From Roseimaritima multifibrata (lineage in GTDB: Bacteria > Planctomycetota > Planctomycetia > Pirellulales > Pirellulaceae), in contig NZ_CP036262.1 of assembly GCF_007741495.1 (NCBI RefSeq), positions 2,356,001-2,420,000 on the forward strand: a stretch of 64,000 bases of DNA, written 5' to 3'. The number at the start of each line of letters is the position of its first letter. Within the stretch, counting starts at the first letter, position 1. Shown here in pieces: positions 26,462-36,211 of this stretch. Both the position numbers and the translations under genes were made by a program. A model generated the notes under the pieces. That model had not been told where the DNA came from. It was given only the letters and a program-made list of their open reading frames with translations, and did no database searches.

Positions 26462-28135
26462 CTATTGGGCCGATTTGGTGATCGCCGCTTTCCTTGCTGC
26501 TTCGAATTCGTCTCCGGCGTTCCAGCTAGGCATGGTGTCTGCTTCGGCGACCTGTAGCCCGACTTTGTAGAGCAACTGAATGTCCTCGACCGCGCCGGCG
26601 AGGTCCCAGGCTTCGCTATATTCGTCGCTCGGCTGGTGGTAGTCCTTTTTTACCCAGCTGTCGAGTTGTTCTTGGCCCCAGCCGGCGGGTTTGCCGACGA
26701 CGTTTGTGCCGGTGTGCAGATAGACTCCGGGGACGCCGATCTTGGCCAGCGAAAACTGGTCGCTGCGGTAGTAGTAGCCTCGGTCAGGGAAATGGTCCGG
26801 CGTGACGACTCTGCCCTGCCCTTTCGCGACGTCAATCAAGACTTGGTCCAGGGTCGATTTGCCCATCCCGATCATATTGACGTCGTGAGTCCGTCCGATC
26901 CAGTTGGCTCCGTCGATATTGATAACCGCCGCCATCTTGCCCGCTGGGATCGTGGGATTCGCCGCGAAGTACTTGCTGCCAAGGAGGCCTTGTTCCTCGG
27001 CGCCGACCGCCGCGAACAAGATGGATCGTTTTGGAGCTTTGGGAAGCGACGCGAAGGCTCGTGCCACCATCAGCAAGCCCGCTGTCCCCGACGCATTGTC
27101 GATCGCACCGTTGTAGATGTTGTCACCATCCTCGCTACGACGAGCTGCGATGCCGATATGGTCATGGTGAGCCATGAAGATGACATGCTCGGAGCGTAAC
27201 TCTGGGTCGCTCCCTTCCAGGCGAGCCAGCACATTGGCCGTTTCTTGTTTGCGGACGTCGCAGGTTAGGTCCATCGAGAGTTCTGTCGGCAGCGGGACGG
27301 GCCGGAACGATCGCTTTTCGGCTTGAGCCCGCAGTTCATCGAGGTCCATGCCAACCGAATCGATCAGTTTCCGAGCCGCCTGCTCGGTTACCCAGCCGCG
27401 GACGTCGACGCGTGGTTGCCCTTCGTCCTGGAGTTCAAATTCTTCGCCCGACCAAGAGGTCTGGACCACCTGGAATGGATAGCCCGCCGACGCTTCGGTA
27501 TGAATGATCAGGGCTCCTGCGGCCCCCATTTTTGCAGCCATCGCGTACTTGTAGTCCCAGCGGCCGTAATAGAGTCGGCGTTTTCCCTCAAACAGCTCAG
27601 GGTCGTCGGCAGGGTCATTGTTCATCATCACCAGGATCTTCCCGCGGACATCGACGTCTTTGAAGTCGTCCCAGTCGTATTCGGGGGCTTGGATTCCATA
27701 CCCAACGAAGATCAGCGGAGCATTTTTCACCGAGACCTGTTGTTGGGGGCGGCCCGAAGTGGCGATGTATTCGTCGTAGTACTTCAGCGTGACTGTTTTG
27801 TCTCCTCGGAAATCGATCGTAGGAGGGCACTCGGTTTGTACGCCAACCAGCGGGAACGGCTGTAGCCAGCTTCCCGATGGGCCAGCAGGTTGTAGGCCCA
27901 ATCCCTGGAACTGAGTCGAAAGATAGGCTTGTGTTAACGCATCGCCGCGGGATCCCGGGCCTCGACCTTCCAGCAGGTCATCCGAAAGAAAGCGAATGTG
28001 GCCGCGGAGTGCCGCGTCATTGATGTTTTTCGTCGAGGCATCCAGGGCGGCGGCTGATTCATCTTGGCCCACGAGGACGGGAGCAAAGGAGAGCCAACCA
28101 ATCGCCAAAACAAGGAAGTGAGGTAGATAGCGCAC
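26462..28135 (-). CDS. secreted M28-family peptidase with PA domain
   Basis: 557 residues with a signal peptide (hydrophobic 7-22, cleavage probably before QDES). After an N-terminal lead comes a protease-associated (PA) insert (about 120-270, VRGKILVMMNNDP, AAGALIIHTEAS), then the M28 zinc aminopeptidase core: AHHDHIG, GAIDNASGTAG, AVGAEEQGLLGS, then a conserved Asp segment (VINIDGANW) and DYHQPSDEY supplying the last ligand. Such enzymes use two zinc ions to remove N-terminal residues from peptides. Start is GTG 28135 with GGAA about 10 bases upstream. Acts in the periplasm or outside; likely nutritional peptide degradation. Confidence 0.87.
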   Translation of the reverse strand: MRYLPHFLVLAIGWLSFAPVLVGQDESAAALDASTKNINDAALRGHIRFLSDDLLEGRGPGSRGDALTQAYLSTQFQGLGLQPAGPSGSWLQPFPLVGVQTECPPTIDFRGDKTVTLKYYDEYIATSGRPQQQVSVKNAPLIFVGYGIQAPEYDWDDFKDVDVRGKILVMMNNDPADDPELFEGKRRLYYGRWDYKYAMAAKMGAAGALIIHTEASAGYPFQVVQTSWSGEEFELQDEGQPRVDVRGWVTEQAARKLIDSVGMDLDELRAQAEKRSFRPVPLPTELSMDLTCDVRKQETANVLARLEGSDPELRSEHVIFMAHHDHIGIAARRSEDGDNIYNGAIDNASGTAGLLMVARAFASLPKAPKRSILFAAVGAEEQGLLGSKYFAANPTIPAGKMAAVINIDGANWIGRTHDVNMIGMGKSTLDQVLIDVAKGQGRVVTPDHFPDRGYYYRSDQFSLAKIGVPGVYLHTGTNVVGKPAGWGQEQLDSWVKKDYHQPSDEYSEAWDLAGAVEDIQLLYKVGLQVAEADTMPSWNAGDEFEAARKAAITKSAQ

Positions 28136-28344
28136 GAGCAGAAAATTCCTGTGTTGAAGACCCGAAATTCAAGAATCAGCAAGTATACGTTGTTCCCGCA
28201 CTCAAAGAGGCGTTGAGGAACGCTCTTTGTAGCGAAACAAGGCAGGTCAGGCCGTTTGCGTCATTCCGCCGGAAGCCGATTTTCCTGCCCCCATATTCTT
28301 GCCGAGTTTTACGGTGGGGCGATTTGTGGGGACACCAACGAGTT

Positions 28345-28366
28345 GCGGGCGGCAAGAGCCGCCCGC
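28345..28366 (-). terminator. strong hairpin downstream of rpoD
   Basis: A perfect 9-bp GC-rich stem with a 4-base loop (GCGGGCGGC / GCCGCCCGC) begins 38 bases after the rpoD stop. There is no T-run after it on the minus strand, so it is either a factor-assisted terminator, an mRNA-stabilising 3' hairpin, or a single REP-like unit. Confidence 0.4.
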
Positions 28367-28403
28367 GTTGTTGTTCAGAATTTGGTTCCTCGGAACCGAA
28401 AGG

Positions 28404-29978
28404 CTAGACCGGCTCTTTGCCGTCGACGACCGATAGTTCGGCTCCGTCCAGGAAGCTGACCAGCGACTTCGCTCGGTACGGCTGCTGTAGTTTGCGGACA
28501 GCTTTGCTTTCGATTTGACGGACTCGTTCGCGAGTCACTTGGAAAATCCGTCCGACTTCTTCCAGCGTGTAGGTGTAGCCGTCCGCTAGGCCGTAACGCA
28601 GGCGGAGGATTTCTCGTTCGCGATAGTTAAGCGTTTGCATCGCCCGGTCGATCTGCTGCTTGAGGGCTTCGCGGTTTGCTTCCATCAACGGATCATCGTC
28701 ACGGTGGTCTTCCAGGAATTCGCCAAAGACACTGTCTTCGTGGTCTCCAACGGGTTGGTCCAGCGACAGCGGAGCTCGGCTCATCTTCAGGATCACGCGT
28801 GTTTCGTCGACGGACATGTTCATCCGCTCGGCGACTTCTTCAGGCGTCGGTTCGCGGCCGACTTCTTGAACCAGGTCACGCGTCACCTGCCGAACCTTGT
28901 TCATCGTATCGATCATGTGGACCGGAACACGAATGGTACGGCTTTGGTCGGCAATCGCACGGGTGATCGCTTGGCGAATCCACCACGTCGCGTAGGTGCT
29001 GAATTTGTAGCCCCTCGCGTGTTCGAATTTGTCGACCGCTCGCATCAGTCCCGTGTTGCCTTCTTGAATGAGGTCCAAGAAAGAGAGGCCTCGGTTGCGG
29101 TACTTCTTGGCGATCGAGACCACCAAGCGGAGGTTTCCTGCCGAGAGGACTCGTTTGGCTGCGTCGTAATCTTCGCGGAAGGCGTTGGTCCGTTTGATCC
29201 GTCGGCCCAGGGTCCGTGGAGCTTCGAACGTCAGACGCATCAGGTGTCGTAGTTCGGTTTGTAGTTCTTCAACCGTGGGCATTCCTGGGCCACCGAGAAG
29301 ATCGGGGTGCGATAGGAGGTTGCGAATTTCCTGCATCCGCTGGGATGTTTCTTCCAGCTTGTCAAAGATTGGCTGCAGGCGTCCTGTCCGCAGGTTCATC
29401 TCTTCGACTAGGCGAACCGCCTTGTTTCGGCGAATGGTCAGACGTCGCCATGCGTTGCGGCGTTCGGCCGCTGGAAGGCTTGCATTGATTGCGGTGAAGT
29501 AGTCAGGTTGGTTGGCAACCAGCAGATGCTTGAGCGTTTCGACGTTCGGAACGATCCGTTTCATGATCGCGACTTTTTCCTTCTTGTTCGTCACGCTCAC
29601 TTCGATCGTTCGGTCCAAACGTAGTTGTTTGTCTCGGACCTGTTCCAGGAGCTTGCAGGCTCCTTGCAAGACGAAGTCGGTTGCGAGCATCGAATTGCGA
29701 AATTTTTCGCGAGTCTTTTCGATCTGTTTCGCAGCCGAGACTTCTTGGTCGCGGGTGAGCAATGGGATCTGGCCCATTTGCATCAAGTACATCCGGACAG
29801 GATCTTCTGTCGGGTCTCCGGTCATTTCACGACGTCGCGGATCCGCTTCATCACCGGCTACGGAAAGATTGCCACTACCGAGGGCACGTTCTCCGCCCAT
29901 CACGCGATTTCTGCGTTTAATGGACTCGTCGGCCTCGTAGGCGTCGTCTTGCAGACTGCGGCTCATTCGTTTCGCCAT
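28404..29978 (-). CDS. rpoD: RNA polymerase primary sigma factor RpoD
   Basis: 524 residues from ATG 29978, which has GGGGAG six bases upstream; the frame runs 67 codons further but those residues are not sigma-like. Region 1.2 is [21 protein letters not shown]; after a non-conserved spacer come region 2 ([40 protein letters not shown]), region 3 and region 4 (LTLEEV-type HTH in [21 protein letters not shown]). This is the housekeeping sigma-70 pattern, without a long acidic region 1.1. It directs RNA polymerase to most promoters. The 434-bp upstream gap contains a pair of direct repeats (30149-30183) that may regulate it. Confidence 0.93.
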   Translation of the reverse strand: MAKRMSRSLQDDAYEADESIKRRNRVMGGERALGSGNLSVAGDEADPRRREMTGDPTEDPVRMYLMQMGQIPLLTRDQEVSAAKQIEKTREKFRNSMLATDFVLQGACKLLEQVRDKQLRLDRTIEVSVTNKKEKVAIMKRIVPNVETLKHLLVANQPDYFTAINASLPAAERRNAWRRLTIRRNKAVRLVEEMNLRTGRLQPIFDKLEETSQRMQEIRNLLSHPDLLGGPGMPTVEELQTELRHLMRLTFEAPRTLGRRIKRTNAFREDYDAAKRVLSAGNLRLVVSIAKKYRNRGLSFLDLIQEGNTGLMRAVDKFEHARGYKFSTYATWWIRQAITRAIADQSRTIRVPVHMIDTMNKVRQVTRDLVQEVGREPTPEEVAERMNMSVDETRVILKMSRAPLSLDQPVGDHEDSVFGEFLEDHRDDDPLMEANREALKQQIDRAMQTLNYREREILRLRYGLADGYTYTLEEVGRIFQVTRERVRQIESKAVRKLQQPYRAKSLVSFLDGAELSVVDGKEPV

Positions 29979-30412
29979 CTCCATCTCCCCTGGGTGCCGG
30001 TTCGCATTGCATTCATCTGGATCGTTTGAGATTGCATCCAGGGTGCCGAAACTGTCTAAAGAGTAAGCTGATATCATGGAAGTCGTTCTGTGCCAAAGAG
30101 TTGCGTCAGTGGATGTTGGTCGTCCTAGCACTCGCTTGGTGGCGAATTTGCAACATTTTGCGTTGCGTAAATGCAACATGTTGTGTAAACGCTCCGCTAT
30201 TTGGGTGTCTTCCCGTCGAGCGGAATGGTTTTGTCTGCCAGTGCAGGGGCTGAACCCTTCAACCGTAGGTTGCGACAGGCGATTGGGGCGGAATTCTGCT
30301 CAGAATGTCTACTGAGAAACAAAAAAAATGCGGTTTACCACCTGTGGTAGCAAAGGCAGGTTTGCCTGCTACGCTAGGCTGAATTGATTCTTGCTCGATA
30401 TGAAACCTATCT
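29979..30412. other. regulatory intergenic region upstream of rpoD and the GTPase pair
   Basis: A 434-bp gap between divergent genes. It holds two direct 12-bp repeats (30149-30160, 30172-30183) and, close to the GTPase start, palindromes TACCAC-CT-GTGGTA (30336-30349) and GCAGG-TTTG-CCTGC (30356-30369). A second ATG for rpoD at 30077 is possible but lacks sigma-like sequence. Short frames here are not protein-like. Confidence 0.5.
30149..30183. promoter_or_regulatory. direct repeat TGCAACATKTTG upstream of rpoD
   Basis: TGCAACATTTTG and TGCAACATGTTG start 23 bp apart (two helical turns), about 170 bp upstream of the rpoD start. The second copy contains the palindrome CAACATGTTG. Spacing on one face of the helix suggests a binding site for a dimeric regulator; no family consensus was recognised. 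Confidence 0.35.
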
Positions 30413-32497
30413 ATGTTCGGATTTGGAAAGAATTCGCCTGCCCAGCACGTGCGTCGGTCTCAATTACTTCCGTTGTTGGAAGACGGGGATCAGCGGGCCG
30501 CGGCCGAACGTTTTTATCCTTCGCCCGGACGTGAAAGCTTCCTGACCGCTCTGCGGCGCTTGGATCCTCAATCCGCCGCTGCGATTGTCGCCGCCGGCCG
30601 TCAGTTGGAGTGTGCCGCTCCGTTGGCCGAACAACCGACCGTTGCCATCGCCGGAATGCTTAACAGCGGCAAAACAAGCTTGGTGGCAAGTTTCCTTAGT
30701 GCCGAAGGAAAGAAGCTCTGCTTGCGCGGCGCCAATAACCGTGAAGGGACGCATCGTTTTGTGCTCTGGCTGCCATCGGCTTGGGAACAGGATTCGGAAC
30801 TGTGGGGATTGCTGCTCGGACGTATCGGCGAAGCTTTGGGAAGCCCTCCAGAGCGGCTTTCCAGTGACCCCCAGCAAGCCCATGCTCAGTACAACAACAG
30901 CGAAGGGGATGCTTCTTTGCTGTCGGTTCCGCTGGTGGCGACCGACCCGGGATTGGATGCCGCAGGAGTCGGTTTGTTGGACTGTCCTGACATTGTTTCA
31001 GACAGTTCTTTTGGACGTGGCGATCCTGAGACCCGCCGGCAGTTGCTGGGCAAAGCCGCGACGCTGTGCTCGGCGTTTCTTGTCGTCACGACTCCGGAAC
31101 AATTTCGCGACCGCGACTTGGCCGATCATCTGCGAGTCGCTTCCGATTTAATGCCCGGAGTTCCGCGGTTGCTTGCCGTCAACAAAATTCGGCCGCGTCA
31201 GACACCTGACCAGGTCTGGGAAACCTTTCGGCCGCTTGCCGAGCAGCATCGTGTTGAGAAAATTTATGCTGCCTATGATTTTGATATCGAGAACAGCCGC
31301 CCCTATATTCCTGCGCCTCCCGGCGAACATGATCATCGAGCGGTTGACGCATCCGATCCGTTGCCGATTTTCTTTTCGCTTGCGGAAAACCCCGACGAGA
31401 ATCCTCCCGCAGCCATTTTAGATGATCGCTTTCTGACGGAACTGCCAGGCCAGTTGGACCGCGGGAAATTATTTGAACGATTTCGAATCGCTTTGGAGAC
31501 TACGTTGCGTGCGGCGGTCTGGGAGGGCGGCATGGACGTCATCGAAGAGGGAGCCGAAAAGTGTCAGCGGGACATCGAACGAATGCGAAAATTGCTGCTG
31601 GCCGTTGGCTTGGAATTTTTTGCAAACCGGCAACCCGGAGGCCAGATCATTGAACTCCGATTGCATCAATCCGAACGGATCATTCGCCAATTGACCGATG
31701 CCTTCTCGGCTTCGGCACCGTGGTACGCGCGGTGGGGCGTGCGGATGAATGCTTACGTCGTGAAAATAGTGGGTGGCACCAAAGATCTGTTCCGGCAGAT
31801 TGTTCCCACCGCCATCGCTCGGCAGAAAGCCGGTGAAGTTCGCGAAGCGCTGACGGCTGGTGAGTTCGGAGGGATTTTGACTCCAGGACGACTGGATAAT
31901 GCGCTTCGGCAGCATGGCGTGGTTGATCGGTTGGTAACGCAGCCCGACGACAGTCAGCTTAATCAGTTGTCCCGCGAAGCAATTGCTCGGTTTGAACGTG
32001 ATGATTTCACTTCGTTGGATGTCGTGCGGTTGGATGAATCGGTTCGACGAATGTGGAAGGAAGTGCCGGCGAGCAAAAAAATCTCGGCGGGGATCACTCC
32101 ATTGACCGCAGCCCTTGCTGCTTTTGGTGCCGTCCTCTTGATCCCCTTGGATTTTGGCGGATCGATGATTGTCGCTTCGGCTTCGATTCCAGAATTGTTG
32201 GCCGCCGCTGGGCTAAGTGCTTTCGCGACCTATTGGAGCGGCAAACAAACGACGAACAACGTCGGGCAGCAAGCCGCCAGACAACAGCTGAGCGATTTTA
32301 GTACGGTCCTGGGCGACACGCTGGGGATTCCTCGTACGGATCAACCTCTGAGTGTTCAGGTTGCCAAGCAGGAAGTCCCCTTGCCCGCTCCGACGATTAA
32401 GCAGCGACCTGCAGAGTGGGCGCCGATGACTTATTGGAAGACCCGGCAAGCATTCCAGACCGAGCTGAATGAACAGCTCCCACGTGAGGCGTCCTGA
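30413..32497 (+). CDS. membrane-associated GTPase A (dynamin-like layout)
   Basis: 694 residues. A GTPase domain starts near residue 76: P-loop GMLNSGKTS (81-89), a DCPD in the place of the switch-II DxxG (LLDCPD near 190), and NKIR where NKxD is expected. The P-loop is intact but the guanine-specifying Asp is replaced by Arg, so nucleotide choice is unsure. A long helical middle follows, with a stretch around 450-480, and a hydrophobic hairpin near 557-610 (PLTAALAAFGAVLLIPLDFG onward), as in bacterial dynamin-like proteins that insert into membranes. Stop overlaps the start of the next GTPase gene (TGATG). Likely membrane remodelling or surveillance; function unknown. Confidence 0.65.
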   Translation: MFGFGKNSPAQHVRRSQLLPLLEDGDQRAAAERFYPSPGRESFLTALRRLDPQSAAAIVAAGRQLECAAPLAEQPTVAIAGMLNSGKTSLVASFLSAEGKKLCLRGANNREGTHRFVLWLPSAWEQDSELWGLLLGRIGEALGSPPERLSSDPQQAHAQYNNSEGDASLLSVPLVATDPGLDAAGVGLLDCPDIVSDSSFGRGDPETRRQLLGKAATLCSAFLVVTTPEQFRDRDLADHLRVASDLMPGVPRLLAVNKIRPRQTPDQVWETFRPLAEQHRVEKIYAAYDFDIENSRPYIPAPPGEHDHRAVDASDPLPIFFSLAENPDENPPAAILDDRFLTELPGQLDRGKLFERFRIALETTLRAAVWEGGMDVIEEGAEKCQRDIERMRKLLLAVGLEFFANRQPGGQIIELRLHQSERIIRQLTDAFSASAPWYARWGVRMNAYVVKIVGGTKDLFRQIVPTAIARQKAGEVREALTAGEFGGILTPGRLDNALRQHGVVDRLVTQPDDSQLNQLSREAIARFERDDFTSLDVVRLDESVRRMWKEVPASKKISAGITPLTAALAAFGAVLLIPLDFGGSMIVASASIPELLAAAGLSAFATYWSGKQTTNNVGQQAARQQLSDFSTVLGDTLGIPRTDQPLSVQVAKQEVPLPAPTIKQRPAEWAPMTYWKTRQAFQTELNEQLPREAS

Positions 32498-34371
32498 TGA
32501 ATTCTTTTACTCCATCCAGCATGGATCCTCGTCGAGCCGATTCGTCTTTGGAAAATTCGGACCCCGGAAGCTTGTTCTTGCAGCGAGTCCAACGCGCGGC
32601 GACGACCGTTTTGGGAGACAGCCTTGCCGGGCAGGATGTGCTCGGGTTGTGTCTGGATCACCAGAGATCACGCCAACTGATATTGCAGGATCGAACGACC
32701 GGCGTCGCCACCGTTGCCATTGTCGGCGCCGCTGGTCAGGGAAAGTCATGGTTGGCCAAGCAGATCGTGCGTGGCAGCGCCGCCGAAAAAGAGATTCCAA
32801 GTGGTAATGCAGAGGACGAATCAACGCGGCGGTTGATCTGGATTGGCCCGCAACCGCCAAGCGATCTGGACCAGCGGCGTGAACGCTATCTCCACTGCGA
32901 TTCTGCTGACATGCATGATTTCGGTGGGGAGTATCTGCTGGTGGATACTCCTGGGGCAACCGATAGCGATCAAGAGATTGCCGATACGGCTCGGCGAGCC
33001 CTGTCGATGGCATCGATCCTGATTATGGTGACACGCCGCGATCAACTGCGCAGCCAAACCGTGACGGTCCTTTCTGAATTGGGCGAAGGGACACTGATTG
33101 TACCGATCATCAATGCCGTCCGAAATTCAGAAGATGCCGAATTGGATGCCGACTGCGATGCGTTGGTATCGCGAATGCGCTCGGCCGCTCCTTCGGGGAC
33201 CGTATTGGCCCCCATCTTGATTCCTGATTTTGATGTCCAAGAGATTTCGCCGGTCGCAGCCAGTGACAATGCGTTGCAGAAACTGAACCGTTTGCTGCAA
33301 CCCTATCTTGATGGCCATCTGACGGACGATCGACGCCGGCGGATTCGTTTGGCAACCGCAGATGCTCGTTTCCGCGAATCGCTGCGAGCGACGTTGGGCG
33401 AGCATTTGCCTGGTTTGACTTTGGCTGTGGAACGTTTGAATGAAGAAGCTGAGCGTTTGCCTCGCGATATTGCGTTGTCGCTTGTAGGAGATAAAGAATC
33501 GCTTCGCGCCGGGGTCCGGTCACGTTTGCGTTTGACCCTCTTAACGGAAACCGCAGCCATCTGGTTTCCCTACCGTACGATGCTGGGATTGTTGAACCTG
33601 ACCCATGGGGCTTGGGATCGAGTCGTTCTGTCACTGTCGGGCAGTTTGCCTTCGTTGTTGACCGCCGCTTGGACCAGTGCACGCAACCTAAGTCAAAACG
33701 GAGCTCGAGAACAAGATCTGCGGGAAGGGCTGCGGCGTCGAAGCAGCGCCGCCGTCACCGACCGATTGGGGCCACCCATCGCACGTTTTCGCGACCAGCT
33801 AAAAGAGTTGATGCACCAAGAGGGGCCAGCCACAAACACGTTGTTGGATTCCGATTCGGGCACGGATTCACAGGTTGCCTATCTAGCGGGGATCGATTCC
33901 CTGCAAGAAGAATCACAGCAGATTTTCGAGCAAGAGATAGATCGCCACACGATGCGTCGCTCGACCGTCATGATCCTGGCGTTGATTGGTACGGCAATCT
34001 TCTGGTTTCTGATGTCCGCTCCAATTGTTTCCTTGTACGGGGAATATCTCGCGGCGAGTGTTGAAACATTGCAGGGGGCCGGAGGCCCACTGGAGCGTTT
34101 TCCAAGACCCGAATTTTCGATGCTGCTGACCAGTTTGTTGCTGTCCGTATTGCCAATGGCAATTTTTGCGATGCTTGTGATTACCTGGGCCCAGCGGAAT
34201 GGAAGCGTTTTGCAAGCCGAACAGATGATTCGCGATCGCCATGATCAGAGTATTCAGCGATTGCAGCAGCAGGGAGTCTTGAAGCTCCGTTGGAACGATC
34301 CTCAGTTGGCTGACGCCGAATTTTTGCTATCAGCAGGCCGAGATAATTCGACGTCCAGCGAGACTGACTAA
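32497..34371 (+). CDS. membrane-associated GTPase B, partner of GTPase A
   Basis: 624 residues beginning at ATG 32497, one base shared with the upstream stop and GAGG in front of it. P-loop GAAGQGKS at residues 77-84; switch II VDTPGATD near 148; the NKxD position reads NAVR, again not canonical. A helical central part is followed by two clear membrane segments near 487-516 (STVMILALIGTAIFWFLM) and 545-570 (LTSLLLSVLPMAIFAMLV), with a short C-terminal helical tail. The pairing of two different membrane GTPases in one operon resembles tandem bacterial dynamins. It converges on xseA. Role unknown. Confidence 0.65.
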   Translation: MNSFTPSSMDPRRADSSLENSDPGSLFLQRVQRAATTVLGDSLAGQDVLGLCLDHQRSRQLILQDRTTGVATVAIVGAAGQGKSWLAKQIVRGSAAEKEIPSGNAEDESTRRLIWIGPQPPSDLDQRRERYLHCDSADMHDFGGEYLLVDTPGATDSDQEIADTARRALSMASILIMVTRRDQLRSQTVTVLSELGEGTLIVPIINAVRNSEDAELDADCDALVSRMRSAAPSGTVLAPILIPDFDVQEISPVAASDNALQKLNRLLQPYLDGHLTDDRRRRIRLATADARFRESLRATLGEHLPGLTLAVERLNEEAERLPRDIALSLVGDKESLRAGVRSRLRLTLLTETAAIWFPYRTMLGLLNLTHGAWDRVVLSLSGSLPSLLTAAWTSARNLSQNGAREQDLREGLRRRSSAAVTDRLGPPIARFRDQLKELMHQEGPATNTLLDSDSGTDSQVAYLAGIDSLQEESQQIFEQEIDRHTMRRSTVMILALIGTAIFWFLMSAPIVSLYGEYLAASVETLQGAGGPLERFPRPEFSMLLTSLLLSVLPMAIFAMLVITWAQRNGSVLQAEQMIRDRHDQSIQRLQQQGVLKLRWNDPQLADAEFLLSAGRDNSTSSETD

Positions 34372-34383
34372 CGTATTGTCGCC

Positions 34384-34409
34384 AGCAACGAACCTGAGGG
34401 GCCGTTGCT
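34384..34409. terminator. inverted repeat between convergent genes
   Basis: AGCAACG (34384-34390) and CGTTGCT (34403-34409) form a 7-bp stem with a 12-base loop just after the GTPase B stop and before the xseA 3' end. No T-run, so it is a candidate bidirectional terminator only. Confidence 0.3.
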
Positions 34410-34459
34410 TGGTGTGGCTTGCTGCTTAAGCACCGTGCGGCGTTTGGGCTCGCAAGTCG

Positions 34460-35671
34460 CTATTCAATCGGCTCGATCGATTCCACTCGGCTGTGAATCG
34501 TCCCCGCAGCGACGCGGGTGCGGAGAAGGTCACCGTTGGCAATCTCGGCAAGATCGCGAACTGGTTTTTGTGATTTTGCGTCCAGCGTGACGCTATAGCC
34601 ACGCGACAAAACGCCGAGTGGGCTTAACGCTTCTAGGTTTGCCGCGACGGCCCCCAGTTTTTGGCTGGACCGTTGCGTGCATTGGCGAATTGCGCGTTGA
34701 GCTCTTAAGTCAAGTTCGTCGACCCTGCGTCGCATCTGTGCTAGCGGGTCATGTGGGCGGGCAAAAACCGGGCGGGATTCTAACGAGGTTAATTGTGCGC
34801 GAGCGCGATGAAGTTGATTGGCCAGCGGACGATATAGCCGGGAATGCAAGGCACGCAGGTTTTCAAGCAAGTCATCTGCCGAAGGAATCAGCAGTTCCGC
34901 AGCTTCGCTGGGGGTTAAGGCTCGTCGATCGGCGACCAAGTCGGACAGCGTTACATCGATTTCGTGGCCAACCGCTGAGACGATCGGGAGGGAAGCGGCG
35001 GCGATCGCCCGTACAACCGATTCTTCGTTAAAGCACCACAGATCTTCCAGGCTGCCACCACCACGGCCAACGACAATGGCATCGACGGCCGGCGTAAGCC
35101 GATGTGCCGCGGCGATGCCACGCACAATGCTTTCTGCCGATCCGGCTCCTTGCACCTGGGCAGGCACGAGAACGATCTGCACCGATGCGGAGCGTCTGGC
35201 AGCAACTTCAAGGAAATCACGGATCGCAGCGCCACCGGGGCTGGTCACAAAGGCGACTCGGCGAGGGAAAGTCGGGATCGGTCGTTTGAATTCCTGAGCA
35301 AACAAGCCTTCGGCGGCCAGTTTTTCGCGGAGCTGTTGGAAGGCAAGTTGTAGACTGCCCAGTCCTTGAGGAACCGCTTTTCGGATGACCAGCTGGTAAC
35401 TACCGCGTGCTGCGTAGACTTCAACGTCACCCCAGCAGATCATATCTTGACCGTTTTCGATCTTAAAAGGCAGCCTTGCCGCCGTGCTCCGCCAGATGAT
35501 CGCTCGGATCTGTGACCTTGCATCTTTCAGGGTGAAGTACAGATGACCACTTGACGGGCGAGACAGATCGGTAACCTCTCCCTGCACATTTATTTTGGGG
35601 AAGCTTGACTCTAAGGTCGATTTAACACGCTCTGTCAGTTCAGAGACTGACCAAATATTGGATTGCGACAT
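34460..35671 (-). CDS. xseA: exodeoxyribonuclease VII large subunit
   Basis: About 403 residues from ATG 35671 (MSQSNIWSVSELTERVKSTL). An in-frame TTG at 35740 would add 23 residues and touch the stop of the small gene upstream; the ATG gives the usual XseA N-terminus. The OB-fold wedge (VQGEVTDLSRPSSGHLYFTL) is followed by the catalytic core with RRVAFVTSPGGAAIRDFL, AIVVGRGGGSLEDLWCFNEE and SAVGHEIDVTLSDLVAD, then a helical region and the C-terminal GYSVTLDAK piece. XseA with several XseB subunits degrades single-stranded DNA from both ends. No xseB is adjacent. Confidence 0.92.
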   Translation of the reverse strand: MSQSNIWSVSELTERVKSTLESSFPKINVQGEVTDLSRPSSGHLYFTLKDARSQIRAIIWRSTAARLPFKIENGQDMICWGDVEVYAARGSYQLVIRKAVPQGLGSLQLAFQQLREKLAAEGLFAQEFKRPIPTFPRRVAFVTSPGGAAIRDFLEVAARRSASVQIVLVPAQVQGAGSAESIVRGIAAAHRLTPAVDAIVVGRGGGSLEDLWCFNEESVVRAIAAASLPIVSAVGHEIDVTLSDLVADRRALTPSEAAELLIPSADDLLENLRALHSRLYRPLANQLHRARAQLTSLESRPVFARPHDPLAQMRRRVDELDLRAQRAIRQCTQRSSQKLGAVAANLEALSPLGVLSRGYSVTLDAKSQKPVRDLAEIANGDLLRTRVAAGTIHSRVESIEPIE

Positions 35672-35736
35672 AGGGCAGATTCTACCTTGGCCGCATCCCA
35701 CTTCGTCAATGGCTTGGATTGACGAATCGGCAAAAT

Positions 35737-35973
35737 TCAATTTGAAAGAGGGTCGCTAAGGTTATCTTCAGACAGCGACAGTTCAACCAAATCGATCAGG
35801 GGAATGCGCCAATGAAACGTACGGTCCGCTTCGGCCTTGGTCATCCCGCTACGGACAAGTTTTGTGCGTCGATTCCAGGACTTCTGTATCTCCTCACATC
35901 TTGCAGCAATCTGTTCTGGAGAGGGGTCTTTCTTACCAGGTCCTAAATCGAATTCCAAATTCTGACTCACCAT
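35737..35973 (-). CDS. small hypothetical protein upstream of xseA, 78 aa
   Basis: Starts at ATG 35973 with GAGGTG five bases upstream; the frame's first start at 35985 is less likely. The sequence has PSPEQIAARCEEIQKSWNRR, a charged helix, then TFHWRIPLIDLVELSL. It occupies the place where xseB might be expected, but lacks the XseB pattern of two helices with repeated Leu/Glu (LExG...SLEESL), so it should not be called XseB. The four-base overlap region with the long xseA frame suggests co-transcription. Function unknown. Confidence 0.6.
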   Translation of the reverse strand: MVSQNLEFDLGPGKKDPSPEQIAARCEEIQKSWNRRTKLVRSGMTKAEADRTFHWRIPLIDLVELSLSEDNLSDPLSN

Positions 35974-36211
35974 GGAGCACCTCACTGTTTAGAAAAGGGA
36001 CCAAAAAACTATTTGGTTCGGCATGCGCCTTAATTAATACAGAAGGCAAACGCTGTTCCTAATCGCAGCAAACAGCAGGTCAAATACATCCCAGTTGTCA
36101 TAAGTCTTTACCGTCAATAGCTTTGCCAGGATTACAAAGCTCAAAGCACCAGTCGAGCAAGCCACAAATCCACTGCAGCAAAACGCAACACCCCTGTCTA
36201 ATTCTGCCCAA

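Noticed and set aside
30120-30145. Half of a CIRCE heat-shock operator (TAGCACTC)
   Set aside because: The matching GAGTGCTA half is absent at the right distance.
35737-35985. Calling the small gene before xseA as xseB
   Set aside because: The sequence lacks the XseB helical pattern; only size and position fit.
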